From contig CAYZDJ010000004.1 in NCBI GenBank assembly GCA_964477265.1, forward strand, positions 62,001-126,000: 64,000 bases of DNA. Reading direction: 5' to 3'. The DNA is from CAIVPM01 sp964477265. Lineage in GTDB: Bacteria; Bacteroidota; Bacteroidia; Chitinophagales; Chitinophagaceae. Shown one piece after another: positions 24,986 to 33,641 of the stretch (its first letter is position 1; every line of letters starts with the position of its first letter). The position numbers and the translations under genes were made by a program. A model generated the notes under the pieces. The model worked only from the letters and a program-made list of their open reading frames with translations. It was not told the DNA's origin and made no database searches.

Positions 24986-26455
24986 TTAAAGATTCAAATA
25001 AGCCCCCAAACCTTGCAAACCACCTTCTCTGCCAAAGCCACTTTCTTTATATCCACCAAATGGCGATGTTGGGTCGAATTTGTTATAAGTGTTTGCCCAA
25101 ACCACACCTGCACGCATTTTAGTTGTTAAGTTAAATATCTTAGAACCCTTATCTGTCCAAACTCCTGCACTTAAACCAAATGGTGTGTTGTTGGCTTTTT
25201 CAATCACTTCATCATCTGTTCTGAAAGTTTGAATGGTCAATACTGGACCAAAAATTTCTTCCTGAACTATCCTGCTGCTTTGAGCAAGATTTGTAAATAA
25301 AGTCGGACGACAAAAGAATCCTTTTTTAGGCAAAGCACAACTGCTTTCAAACATTTCTGCTCCTTCTTTTTTACCAATATTAATATACTTGTGAATCGTT
25401 TCTAATTGAGCTTTGCTGTTGATAGCACCAATATCTGTGTTCTTATCCAATGGGTCGCCAACAATCAAGCTTTCAATTCTATCTTTTAATTTTTGAAGTA
25501 CTGTTTTATAAATACTTTCCTGTACAAATAATCTTGAACCTGCACAACAAACGTGTCCTTGATTAAAGAAAATTCCATTGATAATTCCTTCAACAGCCTG
25601 ATCAAGTGGTGCATCATCAAAAATGATATTAGCAGCTTTACCACCTAATTCGAGAGTTACTTTTTTATCTGTTCCAGCAACTGCTTTTTGAATAATTTTT
25701 CCAACATCAGTACTTCCTGTAAAAGCAATTTTATTAATGTCTGGATGATTAACAATTGCAGCTCCAGTTGCACCTGCACCTGTTATAATATTTACAACAC
25801 CTGGCGGCAAATCACTTTCCTGAATAATTTCAGCAAGCTTCAAAGCTGTTAGTGGCGTGGTTTCTGCTGGTTTTAAAACGACAGTATTTCCTGTTGCCAA
25901 AGCTGGTGCAATTTTCCAGGCAGCCATCAACAAAGGAAAATTCCAAGGAATAATTTGTCCTGCAACACCCAATGGTGCAACTTTTTTATTAGGAAAAGCA
26001 TAATCTAATTTATCTGCCCAACCTGCATAGTAAAAGAAATGATTTGCAGCCAAAGGCACATCAATATCTCTACTTTCTCTGATACATTTTCCACCATCTA
26101 AAGTTTCAATAACAGAAAATTCTCTTGCACGTTCCTGAATCATTCGAGCAATGCGATAAATATATTTTGCTCTTTCTTTTGCAGGCATTTTGCTCCACGT
26201 TTTATCGTAAGCAGTTCGTGCAGCTTTAACAGCTTTATCAACATCAGCAGCATTTGCATCAGCTACTTCGCTCAACTTTTCTTCTGTTGCAGGATTGATT
26301 GTATCGAAATATTTTTTGCTTGATGGTTTTTCAAACTTTCCATTAATGAACAAATCATATTTAGCATCAATCTTAGCACTGCTTTTACTTTCTGGTGCAG
26401 GTGCATATTTTGTATCGAAATTGAGTTTGATTGTATTATTTTTTGCTTTCGCCAT
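24986..26455 (-). CDS. Aldehyde dehydrogenase (NAD-dependent)
   Basis: 489 aa, full length. The cofactor region GQIIPWNFPLLMAAWKIAPALATGNTVVLKPAE and FTGSTDVGKI is intact; catalytic glutamate in VTLELGGKAANIIF and catalytic cysteine in FFNQGHVCCAGSRLFVQ are present. The C-terminus has PFGGYKESGFGREGG. It sits 24 nt downstream of deoC, so acetaldehyde released by DeoC is a plausible substrate. The truncated ALDH-like gene follows. A long N-terminal extension (1-27) with Ser/Lys is unusual. Confidence 0.92.
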   Translation of the reverse strand: MAKAKNNTIKLNFDTKYAPAPESKSSAKIDAKYDLFINGKFEKPSSKKYFDTINPATEEKLSEVADANAADVDKAVKAARTAYDKTWSKMPAKERAKYIYRIARMIQERAREFSVIETLDGGKCIRESRDIDVPLAANHFFYYAGWADKLDYAFPNKKVAPLGVAGQIIPWNFPLLMAAWKIAPALATGNTVVLKPAETTPLTALKLAEIIQESDLPPGVVNIITGAGATGAAIVNHPDINKIAFTGSTDVGKIIQKAVAGTDKKVTLELGGKAANIIFDDAPLDQAVEGIINGIFFNQGHVCCAGSRLFVQESIYKTVLQKLKDRIESLIVGDPLDKNTDIGAINSKAQLETIHKYINIGKKEGAEMFESSCALPKKGFFCRPTLFTNLAQSSRIVQEEIFGPVLTIQTFRTDDEVIEKANNTPFGLSAGVWTDKGSKIFNLTTKMRAGVVWANTYNKFDPTSPFGGYKESGFGREGGLQGLGAYLNL

Positions 26456-26479
26456 TTTAATTTTTTTGTACTTAATAGA

Positions 26480-27400
26480 TTAATCTATGCTGAAATAATT
26501 TGCTGATTGATACACTCCAGTTCTTTGTTTTTCCAATTGCATCAATACATCATTTGCTAAACTACTTGCACCAAATCTGAACCATTCATTATTCATCCAG
26601 GCTGTGCCTAAAGTTTCCTGAACCATTACTAAGTAATGCAATGCCTGTTTTGCTTTGCTGATTCCACCAGCAGGTTTCATTGCAATGCGTTTTCCAGTTT
26701 TATAATAGAAGTCTCTTATGGCTTCAAGCATTACCAAGGTAACTGGCATTGTAGCAGCAGGTTGAATTTTTCCTGTTGATGTTTTAATGAAATCTGCACC
26801 AGCATACATTGCAATATCACTTGCCCTGCGAACCTTATCATAAGTAACTAACTCACCAGTTTCAAGAATCACTTTTAATCTTGCATTGCCACAAGCTTCT
26901 TTAATAGCAGCTATTTCATCAAAAACAAAATTGTATTCGCCTTCCAAAAATTTACCACGACTAATCACCATATCAATCTCATCTGCACCTTCTGCAACAG
27001 CAAATTTTGTGTCAGCAAGTTTTATAGCTTTTGTTGATTGTCCACTTGGAAAAGCTGTTGCCACAGCAGCCACTTTAACACCACTATTGCCCAAAGCTTC
27101 CTTTGCAATTTTTACCATACTTGGATACACACAAACTGCTGCAACTGTTGGTAAGCCTGGATATGAGTCGTGTAAATGTTGTGCTTTATAGCAAAGCTGT
27201 TGCACTTTTCCTTTAGTGTCTTTACCTTCTAAAGTAGTAAGGTCAATCATATTTAAAGCAAGCTTTAAACCATTCAATTTACTTTCATCTTTAATAGAAC
27301 GTTTAGTAAATCTGCTTGCTCTTTCTTCTACTCCAACCTGATCAATTCTTGGTGACAAGGAAAAATCAGGAATGGAAATATTGTTAGTTTTTACTGCCAT
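26480..27400 (-). CDS. deoC: Deoxyribose-phosphate aldolase
   Basis: 306 aa, longer than the 259-aa E. coli enzyme and nearer to the eukaryotic-type DERA. Schiff-base lysine in DFIKTSTGKIQPAATMP and a second lysine in GKRIAMKPAGGISKAKQAL; upstream EIDMVISRGKFLEG is typical. It cleaves 2-deoxyribose-5-phosphate to glyceraldehyde-3-phosphate and acetaldehyde, from nucleoside breakdown. It heads a leftward operon with two ALDH genes, which would oxidise the acetaldehyde to acetate. A TACATTTG -7 box lies 18 nt upstream. Confidence 0.94.
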   Translation of the reverse strand: MAVKTNNISIPDFSLSPRIDQVGVEERASRFTKRSIKDESKLNGLKLALNMIDLTTLEGKDTKGKVQQLCYKAQHLHDSYPGLPTVAAVCVYPSMVKIAKEALGNSGVKVAAVATAFPSGQSTKAIKLADTKFAVAEGADEIDMVISRGKFLEGEYNFVFDEIAAIKEACGNARLKVILETGELVTYDKVRRASDIAMYAGADFIKTSTGKIQPAATMPVTLVMLEAIRDFYYKTGKRIAMKPAGGISKAKQALHYLVMVQETLGTAWMNNEWFRFGASSLANDVLMQLEKQRTGVYQSANYFSID

Positions 27401-27418
27401 TTAAAAAATGTTGGGGAA

Positions 27419-27426
27419 CAAATGTA
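27419..27426 (-). promoter_or_regulatory. -7 box of the deoC operon
   Basis: On the minus strand it reads TACATTTG, a TAnnTTTG match, 18 nt before the deoC ATG. ATTG about 22 nt upstream is a partial -33. Confidence 0.45.
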
Positions 27427-27514
27427 AACAAATGTTAGTATAAATAAACAATGCCTGTGTCGTGTGCATTAAAAAATTAAGAAGAAATTCGTTTGGTTTT
27501 TCATATTTGCAGTT

Positions 27515-28720
27515 ATGCAAACATTAGAAAATTTTCAGTTAATAGAAGCAGCAAAAAAATTTGGAACTCCTTTGTATGTTTATAACACTAATAAAATTAC
27601 AGAGCAATACCAGAAATTAAAATCAGCATTTAATAAACCATCAACAAAGTTTTTCTATGCTTGTAAGGCACTAACAAACATCAATATTTTAAAGCATATT
27701 AAAAGTATTGGTTGCAATATTGATTGCAGTAGTATAAATGAAGTAAAACTCGCTTTGTACGCAGGTTTTGAGGCAGATAGAATTTTATACACCAGCAATA
27801 GCATTTGCTTTAGTGAAATTGAAGAAGCAAAAGAACTTGGTGTTCATATAACTATTGATAGTTTAAGTAATGTTGAAAAATTTGGAAAAAAATATGGCAA
27901 CACTTACCCATTAAGTTTAAGAATAAGACCAAATGTTATGGGTGGTGGAAATATCAATATTTCTACAGGTCACGATGAAAGTAAGTTTGGCATTCCAATT
28001 ACTCAATTACAGCAAATTCTTGATACAATTAGATTGTATGATTTGAATGTTGAAGGATTGCACATTCATACAGGAAGTGAGATTGAGAATGTAAATATTT
28101 TTATGCTGGGTATTAATGTTATTTTAAACATTATGTCAAACTTCAATACTTTAAAATTTATTGACCTTGGTAGTGGTTTTAAAGTAAAATATAAACCACA
28201 GGATAAGGAGACAGATTTGCACTTGTTGTCACAAAAAATTTATGCTGCATTTGAAGCAAATGAACATGCAAAAAATCTTGAGATTTGGTTTGAGCCAGGA
28301 AAGTTTTTAGTAAGCGAATGTGGTTATTTTATTACCAAAGTAAATGTGATAAAAAACAATGAAGAAGCCAGTTTTGCTGGTGTTGACAGTGGTTTTAATC
28401 ACTTAATAAGACCAATGTTTTACGATTCTTATCACGCTATAGAAAATATTAGTAATCCTAATGGCGAGGTAAATGAATATGCCATTGTTGGCAACCTTTG
28501 TGAGACTGATACTTTTGCCTGGCACAGGGAGATAAGTGAAATTAAAGAAGGCGATTATTTGTGCTTTAAAAATGCTGGTGCTTATTGTTTTTCTATGAGC
28601 AGCAATTATAACAGTAGATTAAAACCAGCAGAAGTTTTATACCAAAATAATGAGTTTAAATTGGCAAGGGAAAGAGAACAATTTGACGACTTGCTGCACA
28701 GGCAAATTATTCTTGAATAG
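27515..28720 (+). CDS. lysA: Diaminopimelate decarboxylase
   Basis: 401 aa, fold type III PLP enzyme. PLP lysine in TKFFYACKALTNINIL, HTGSE motif (LHIHTGSEI), the glycine-rich FIDLGSGFKVKY, and the catalytic cysteine motif GNLCETDTFAW. It makes lysine from meso-diaminopimelate, the last step of the pathway. Starting at MQTLENFQLIEAAKKFGTPLYVYN, it has no N-terminal extension. meaB follows by 43 nt. Confidence 0.92.
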   Translation: MQTLENFQLIEAAKKFGTPLYVYNTNKITEQYQKLKSAFNKPSTKFFYACKALTNINILKHIKSIGCNIDCSSINEVKLALYAGFEADRILYTSNSICFSEIEEAKELGVHITIDSLSNVEKFGKKYGNTYPLSLRIRPNVMGGGNINISTGHDESKFGIPITQLQQILDTIRLYDLNVEGLHIHTGSEIENVNIFMLGINVILNIMSNFNTLKFIDLGSGFKVKYKPQDKETDLHLLSQKIYAAFEANEHAKNLEIWFEPGKFLVSECGYFITKVNVIKNNEEASFAGVDSGFNHLIRPMFYDSYHAIENISNPNGEVNEYAIVGNLCETDTFAWHREISEIKEGDYLCFKNAGAYCFSMSSNYNSRLKPAEVLYQNNEFKLAREREQFDDLLHRQIILE

Positions 28721-28763
28721 TTTACATCCTCAAATATTATTATAACAATTACTTTAGCAAAGT

Positions 28764-29696
28764 ATGTTTACAAATTTGTTGCAACAAATAACACAAGGCA
28801 ATCAAAAGGCTTTGGCACGCTGCATTTCATTGATAGAAAATGAATGTGATGGCTACTTTGAGTTTTTGCAACAACTACCCAATTCATCAACACCAGTTAT
28901 AGGAATTACAGGCCCACCAGGTGCTGGCAAAAGCACTTTGGTTGATGCTATTATTGAGCAACTTGTTAACGATAATAAAAAGGTTGGAATTATTTGCGTT
29001 GACCCAAGCAGCCCATTTAATTTAGGTGCAGTACTTGGTGATAGAATTAGAATGAGCAGTTGGTACAACCATCCCAATGTTTTTATTAGAAGCCTTGCAA
29101 CACGTGGTAGTTTGGGTGGCTTGCATCCAAAAATTATTGAGATAACAGATGTAATGAAAGCAGCAACTTTTGATTACATTATTGTAGAAACGGTGGGCGT
29201 GGGACAAAGCGAAATTGAAATTGCAGGCCTTGCAGATTTTACAATGGTTGTGCTTGTGCCAGAAGCTGGCGATGAGGTGCAAACCATGAAAGCTGGCCTA
29301 ATGGAAATTGCCAATATGTTTGTTGTAAATAAAGCAGACAGGCCAGATGCTGACAGCTTTGTAAAAAACCTTCGAATGATGCTGGCACCTGCATTTCATC
29401 ATCAACAGCAGGAAATAAAAATTATAAAAACAGTAGCATTAAAGAAAGAAGGAATTGAAGAACTCGTTTCTGGTTTCTCGTTTCTAGTTGAGCAAAAAAA
29501 ATTAAGCACAACGAGAAACGTACAACGAGAAACAAGAAACAAGAAACAAGAATGGTTACTTGCAGAAAAAGCATACCATATTATTCAACAAAACAAAATG
29601 AAAGGCATTAATAAAAATGAGTTGAAAATGCTGATAGAACAAGGCTTGCAGCAAGATGATTTTAATTTGTATTCATTTGTAAAAAAATATTTTTAA
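28764..29696 (+). CDS. meaB: Methylmalonyl-CoA mutase-associated GTPase MeaB
   Basis: 310 aa G3E-family GTPase. Walker A GPPGAGKSTL (about 52), then DPSSPFNLGAVLGDRIRM, RSLATRGSLGG, the switch ETVGVGQSE and the NKAD base motif (VVNKADRPDAD). MeaB gates adenosylcobalamin delivery to and protection of methylmalonyl-CoA mutase. The mutase is not in this window. Residues about 233-263 (ELVSGFSFLVEQKKLSTTRN...RETRNKKQEW) are encoded by an imperfect inverted ACGAGAAAC repeat, an odd but in-frame insertion near the C-terminus. Confidence 0.92.
   Translation: MFTNLLQQITQGNQKALARCISLIENECDGYFEFLQQLPNSSTPVIGITGPPGAGKSTLVDAIIEQLVNDNKKVGIICVDPSSPFNLGAVLGDRIRMSSWYNHPNVFIRSLATRGSLGGLHPKIIEITDVMKAATFDYIIVETVGVGQSEIEIAGLADFTMVVLVPEAGDEVQTMKAGLMEIANMFVVNKADRPDADSFVKNLRMMLAPAFHHQQQEIKIIKTVALKKEGIEELVSGFSFLVEQKKLSTTRNVQRETRNKKQEWLLAEKAYHIIQQNKMKGINKNELKMLIEQGLQQDDFNLYSFVKKYF
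29463..29552. repeat. Imperfect inverted ACGAGAAAC repeat inside meaB
   Basis: TCGTTTCTGGTTTCTCGTTTCT on the left faces ACGAGAAACGTACAACGAGAAA and three AACAAGAAAC-like units on the right. All lies in the reading frame of MeaB. The unit matches the repeat in alaS at 10189-10223. Confidence 0.55.
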
Positions 29697-29749
29697 CGTG
29701 CTTCACGCATTCAACAAATAATAATCATTAATCAATAATTAATAAAAAA

Positions 29750-30019
29750 ATGGAACCTAAAATTTTTGCAAAATATCCAACAGCATTTAAGGTAGAAAAA
29801 GATAAAACCTACGCATGGTGCACTTGTGGTTTAAGTGAAAAAAATCCTTTATGCGATGGTGCACACAAGCAACTTGCAATAGAAGAAAATGGCGAAACCA
29901 TAATGCCATTTAAAAGTTTAAAATTTACTGCACAAGAAGATGGCGAAGTTTGGTTATGCAATTGTAAGCATACGAAAAACCCACCTTTTTGCGATGGCAG
30001 TCACAAATTGTTAGACTAA
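29750..30019 (+). CDS. CDGSH iron-sulfur domain protein (two CDGSH motifs)
   Basis: 89 aa with two tandem CDGSH-type clusters: CTCGLSEKNPLCDGAH (about 24-39) and CNCKHTKNPPFCDGSH (about 70-86). Each binds a [2Fe-2S] cluster with three Cys and one His (here CxC...C...H). This two-motif bacterial type is known from many phyla, usually with a redox or Fe-S transfer role. It stands alone after meaB; no partner is adjacent. Confidence 0.88.
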   Translation: MEPKIFAKYPTAFKVEKDKTYAWCTCGLSEKNPLCDGAHKQLAIEENGETIMPFKSLKFTAQEDGEVWLCNCKHTKNPPFCDGSHKLLD

Positions 30020-30022
30020 ATT

Positions 30023-30475
30023 TTATACACCAAATTGTGTTAAATGATGGTCAAGGTGTTTATAAAACATGTTGTTCCATTCGTTGCTGTTTAGCTTGCC
30101 AAAAGCAAGAGACTCCTTGCCTTCAAAATGATTAGCACCAAGTTCAGAAGTTTTGATAATGTAATTTATAAGTCTGGTTTTTTCAGCATCAAAAATTTTA
30201 GCATCAGTTATAATAAATTGTGGTCCTGTTCTGCTGTTTTTTATATATGGCTTTTCATTAACAACAAGCTTTTTTACAAATGCCTTAAGCAAAAACTTTT
30301 TAAATCCTGTAGGTTTTGTGTGCTTGTCTTCATAAACCATTTCGTATGTTACGTTGCAATGTGCAAGCATTTGTGCAGCGTTCATTTTGCCCCAAATTGC
30401 TTTAGTTTCTGGCGTTAAATTATTTATACGATTAACAACTTCATCAACAACTTGTTTATCAAAAATATTTTTCAT
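30023..30475 (-). CDS. DUF1569 protein (DinB-like fold)
   Basis: 150 aa. Pattern of DUF1569: N-terminal IFDKQVVDEVVNRINNLTPETKAIWGKMNAAQMLAHCNVTYEMVY, middle KKLVVNEKPYIKNSRTGPQFIITD, and C-terminal GKLNSNEWNNMFYKHLDHHLTQFGV. Histidines in MLAHC and KHLDHHL are in the positions DinB-like proteins use for metal. The function is unknown. It is convergent with the CDGSH gene, with stops 3 nt apart, and divergent from PPK2. Confidence 0.75.
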   Translation of the reverse strand: MKNIFDKQVVDEVVNRINNLTPETKAIWGKMNAAQMLAHCNVTYEMVYEDKHTKPTGFKKFLLKAFVKKLVVNEKPYIKNSRTGPQFIITDAKIFDAEKTRLINYIIKTSELGANHFEGKESLAFGKLNSNEWNNMFYKHLDHHLTQFGV

Positions 30476-30530
30476 ACAGCAATTTTAATTTTTGTAAAGA
30501 AAGAGAATAATATCTTTATAAAAAATATTT

Positions 30531-31277
30531 ATGTCACACATTCAACTTAATAAATTAAGCACCAAGGCACCAAAAGGTTTTGATAAAGAAAAAACAAAAG
30601 CGAAGACAGTAAAGCTTTTGGAAGAATTGGATGAATTACAAAATTTATTATTTGCAGAAGGTAAACATAGTGTTCTTGTTATTATTCAAGGCATGGATGC
30701 CAGTGGAAAAGATGGTGCAATAAAAAATGTATTTGGTACTTTAAATCCTCAGGGTGTTTTAGTAAAAAGCTTTAAAGCACCAACTGCCGAAGAGTTGTCT
30801 CACGATTTTTTATGGCGTATTCAACAGAACAGCCCTGCAAAAGGAATGATACAAATTTTTAACAGAAGTCACTATGAAGATATTTTAATTACACGTGTTC
30901 ATAAATGGTGTGATGATAAAACAGCTAAGCTAAGAATGAATGCCATCAACAATTTTGAAGATTTATTGCAAACACATAACAACACACATATTTTAAAATT
31001 TTATTTGCATGTAAGTAAAGAAGAACAAACAGAAAGATTGGAAGAAAGAATAAAAGATAAACGCAAGCAATGGAAATACAACGCCAAAGATTTTGATGAA
31101 GCTAAACTTTGGAAAGAATATATGGCAGCTTATGAAGATGCTTTTAAAAATTGTAATAAACCTGAATGGATAATTACACCTGCCGATCAAAACTGGTACA
31201 AGGAATATCTTATTGCTAGCGAGTTACACAAATTGCTATCTGGTTTAAAAATGCAGTATCCGGGGATTAAAAAATAA
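30531..31277 (+). CDS. ppk2: Polyphosphate kinase 2 family protein
   Basis: 248 aa. Walker A GMDASGKDGAIKNVFG (about 54), the DE...lid NRSHYEDILITRVH, Walker B region NNTHILKFYLHVSKEEQTERLEERIKDKRKQWKYNAKDF and the C-terminal EWIITPADQNWYKEYLIASEL. PPK2 proteins transfer phosphate between polyphosphate and nucleotides. It is a single-domain form with the PPK2 class III-like KRKQWK segment. mscL follows by 51 nt. Which nucleotide is used cannot be told. Confidence 0.9.
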   Translation: MSHIQLNKLSTKAPKGFDKEKTKAKTVKLLEELDELQNLLFAEGKHSVLVIIQGMDASGKDGAIKNVFGTLNPQGVLVKSFKAPTAEELSHDFLWRIQQNSPAKGMIQIFNRSHYEDILITRVHKWCDDKTAKLRMNAINNFEDLLQTHNNTHILKFYLHVSKEEQTERLEERIKDKRKQWKYNAKDFDEAKLWKEYMAAYEDAFKNCNKPEWIITPADQNWYKEYLIASELHKLLSGLKMQYPGIKK

Positions 31278-31328
31278 TTTTATTTCCTTACCATTGTAAA
31301 ATATTATTAAACACTTAAAACATTTTTT

Positions 31329-31760
31329 ATGGGAATGATGAAAGAATTTAAAGAGTTTGCCATGAAAGGCAATCTTGTTGATATGGCAATTGCCTTTGTA
31401 ATGGGTGGTGCTTTTGGCAAGGTTGTATCAACATTTATTGATGGAATGGTAATGCCATTGGTTGGAATGATTCAAGGAAAGGATTTCAGTAATCTTTATA
31501 TTGGATTAACTGATAAAACCAAAGAGGCTGCTGTTAATGGTTTGTCTTTAGATAAAGCAAAGGAACTGGGTGCTGTTTTTGCTTATGGCAAATTTATTAC
31601 AGTTACAATTGAGTTTATTATTGTTGCATTTGTAATGTTCCTTGTTGTAAAAGCAATGAACAAAATGAAGAAGAAAGAAGAAGCTGCACCTGCTGCTGCA
31701 CCAGCACCAACTGCTACTGAAACATTGTTAGCAGAAATAAGGGATGCATTAAAAAAATAA
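31329..31760 (+). CDS. mscL: Large-conductance mechanosensitive channel
   Basis: 143 aa. N-terminal amphipathic helix and first membrane helix (MMKEFKEFAMKGNLVDMAIAFVMGGAFGKVVSTFIDGMVMPL), periplasmic loop, second membrane helix (FITVTIEFIIVAFVMFLVVKAMNKMKKKEE) and an alanine/proline-rich link to a C-terminal helix. MscL opens on hypo-osmotic shock. Downstream is a strong terminator. Confidence 0.95.
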   Translation: MGMMKEFKEFAMKGNLVDMAIAFVMGGAFGKVVSTFIDGMVMPLVGMIQGKDFSNLYIGLTDKTKEAAVNGLSLDKAKELGAVFAYGKFITVTIEFIIVAFVMFLVVKAMNKMKKKEEAAPAAAPAPTATETLLAEIRDALKK

Positions 31761-31774
31761 CTTTAACAATTAGT

Positions 31775-31805
31775 AAAAAGCCTCTGAAATTTCAGAGGCT
31801 TTTTT
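31775..31805. terminator. Terminator after mscL
   Basis: AAAAAGCCTCTGAAA (31775-31789) faces TTTCAGAGGCTTTTT, a near-perfect palindrome with almost no unpaired loop, then T-run. Confidence 0.88.
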
Positions 31806-31881
31806 GTTTACAACCCATGTTTATCAATTAAATAAATTAATGCAGCCATATCAGCCACACGATATATTTACTTTGTAATTG

Positions 31882-33603
31882 ATGAAGAAACTATTTGCAA
31901 TACTTTTTACAATTTTTTGCCTTTGCACAAAGGCTCAAAAAATTGCATTGCAGGTTGTAGCTACTGATAGTGCTGAGATAAATAAAATTGTGCAATTGAA
32001 AAAAGAATTTACAAGCAAGGAAACTTGCATAAATTATATTCAGCAAATTGTTGTAACACTAAAGGCAAAGGGGTTTATAACAGCTTCAATAGATTCAATA
32101 ATTGAGAACGAAAATTTATATAAAGTAAAGCTCTTTGTTGGCAACAAATACACTTGGAAGAATTTGTTATTGCCAGATGAACTGAATAACGCAACAATCA
32201 ATACAGATAATATAGAGTTGTTACCTCAAAATATTTTAAATCACTATGAAAACAATGGTTATCCTTTTGTAAAAATAAGCTTCGATAGTGTGAGCATTAA
32301 CGATAAAGATGAAATAAACGCGACACTAAAAATTGATAAAGGATATTTATATAAAGTAGATAGCATAAGGGTTATAGGCAATGTTAATATTGACAATAAG
32401 TTTTTGCAACATTATTTACGATTACCAAAACAAAGCCTGTTTAATGCTCAAAAATTTGCTGATATTGATGACAGAGTTAATCAATTGCCTTATTTAACAA
32501 GTTATAGAAAAAGCGACATTTTGATGCTAAATAAAGGAAGTGTGGTGAGCCTTTATTTGCAACCCAAAAAGGTAAATAAGTTTGATGCAATTGTTGGGTT
32601 TTTGCCAAATAATAACCAAACAAATGGTAAGTTGCTTTTTACTTTGGATGCTAGCTTAAATTTATTAAACGCATTTGCCAAAGGCGAAAACATTAGCTTA
32701 AACTGGCAACAAATTCAACCACAATCGCCACGTATAGATATAGGTTTTGCAATGCCCTATATTTTTAACAGCAATGCACAGTTTAACTTAAATTTTAACT
32801 TGTACAAACGCGATAGTGCTTATATAAATATTACTACAAATGCTGGTATTGAGTATGAAATAAACAACAAGTCAAAGTTTTCCATTTTGCTTGGAAGCCT
32901 TACTACGCGTATTATTGAGCCAGATACACTGCAAATTATTGCAACAAAAAAACTACCACAGGTATTGGACTTTAATATCACTAATTTAGGTTTGGAATAT
33001 TTTTATAACAACATTATTGGACCAAGATTGAACAAGCGAAAGGGATTTGAAATAAGGCTATCTGCAAGCTTTGGGCAAAAGAATATTAAACCTAATACAA
33101 CTATTACAAGCTTAAAAAAGGGAGGCTTTAATTACAATAGCTTATACGATTCTGTGCAAACCAATTCTTACCAGATTAAAGCAAAGGTTGCTGCAGCAAA
33201 ATACATTGCATTAAACAGGCAGTCTGTGTTAAAGTTGGCTGCCAACTATGGCGTTATTCAAACAAAAAACTATTTTCAAAATGAGCTGTTTCAAATAGGA
33301 GGATTTAAGCTGCTACGAGGCTTTGATGAAGAAAATATATTTACAAATGAATATATTGTAACAACAGCAGAATACAGGTATTTAATTACCACCAACTCTT
33401 ACTTTTTTGCTTTTAGCGATGGCGGTTTTACAAAAAATAAAGCTACAAAAAACAATTATAGCTACATAAGTGGTGGCATTGGTTTAGCACTTGAAACAAA
33501 GCAAGGTATATTAAATATCAGCTTTGCTACTGGCAAAAGAAATGATTTGCCATTTAACCTGCGAGAAACAAAAATTCACATAGGCATTGTAAGTAATTTA
33601 TAA
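31882..33603 (+). CDS. BamA/TamA-like outer membrane protein with POTRA domain
   Basis: 573 aa from the ATG at 31882 (a TTG one codon before is a less likely start). Signal peptide (CTKAQ), about two POTRA domains (45-190; GYLYKVDSIRVIGNVNIDN is a typical strand-loop), then a 16-strand-type barrel ending FNLRETKIHIGIVSNL. The VVTTAEYRYL-like and GGFKLLRGFDEENIFTNEYIVTTAEYRYLI segments carry the (V/L)RGF/Y motif of the Omp85 lid. It is likely an assembly or secretion pore. Classic BamA has five POTRAs, so this is a shorter relative. Confidence 0.8.
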   Translation: MKKLFAILFTIFCLCTKAQKIALQVVATDSAEINKIVQLKKEFTSKETCINYIQQIVVTLKAKGFITASIDSIIENENLYKVKLFVGNKYTWKNLLLPDELNNATINTDNIELLPQNILNHYENNGYPFVKISFDSVSINDKDEINATLKIDKGYLYKVDSIRVIGNVNIDNKFLQHYLRLPKQSLFNAQKFADIDDRVNQLPYLTSYRKSDILMLNKGSVVSLYLQPKKVNKFDAIVGFLPNNNQTNGKLLFTLDASLNLLNAFAKGENISLNWQQIQPQSPRIDIGFAMPYIFNSNAQFNLNFNLYKRDSAYINITTNAGIEYEINNKSKFSILLGSLTTRIIEPDTLQIIATKKLPQVLDFNITNLGLEYFYNNIIGPRLNKRKGFEIRLSASFGQKNIKPNTTITSLKKGGFNYNSLYDSVQTNSYQIKAKVAAAKYIALNRQSVLKLAANYGVIQTKNYFQNELFQIGGFKLLRGFDEENIFTNEYIVTTAEYRYLITTNSYFFAFSDGGFTKNKATKNNYSYISGGIGLALETKQGILNISFATGKRNDLPFNLRETKIHIGIVSNL

Positions 33604-33641
33604 ATGACTGCTAAAAATTGTTTATTTGCAACGCTTAATAA

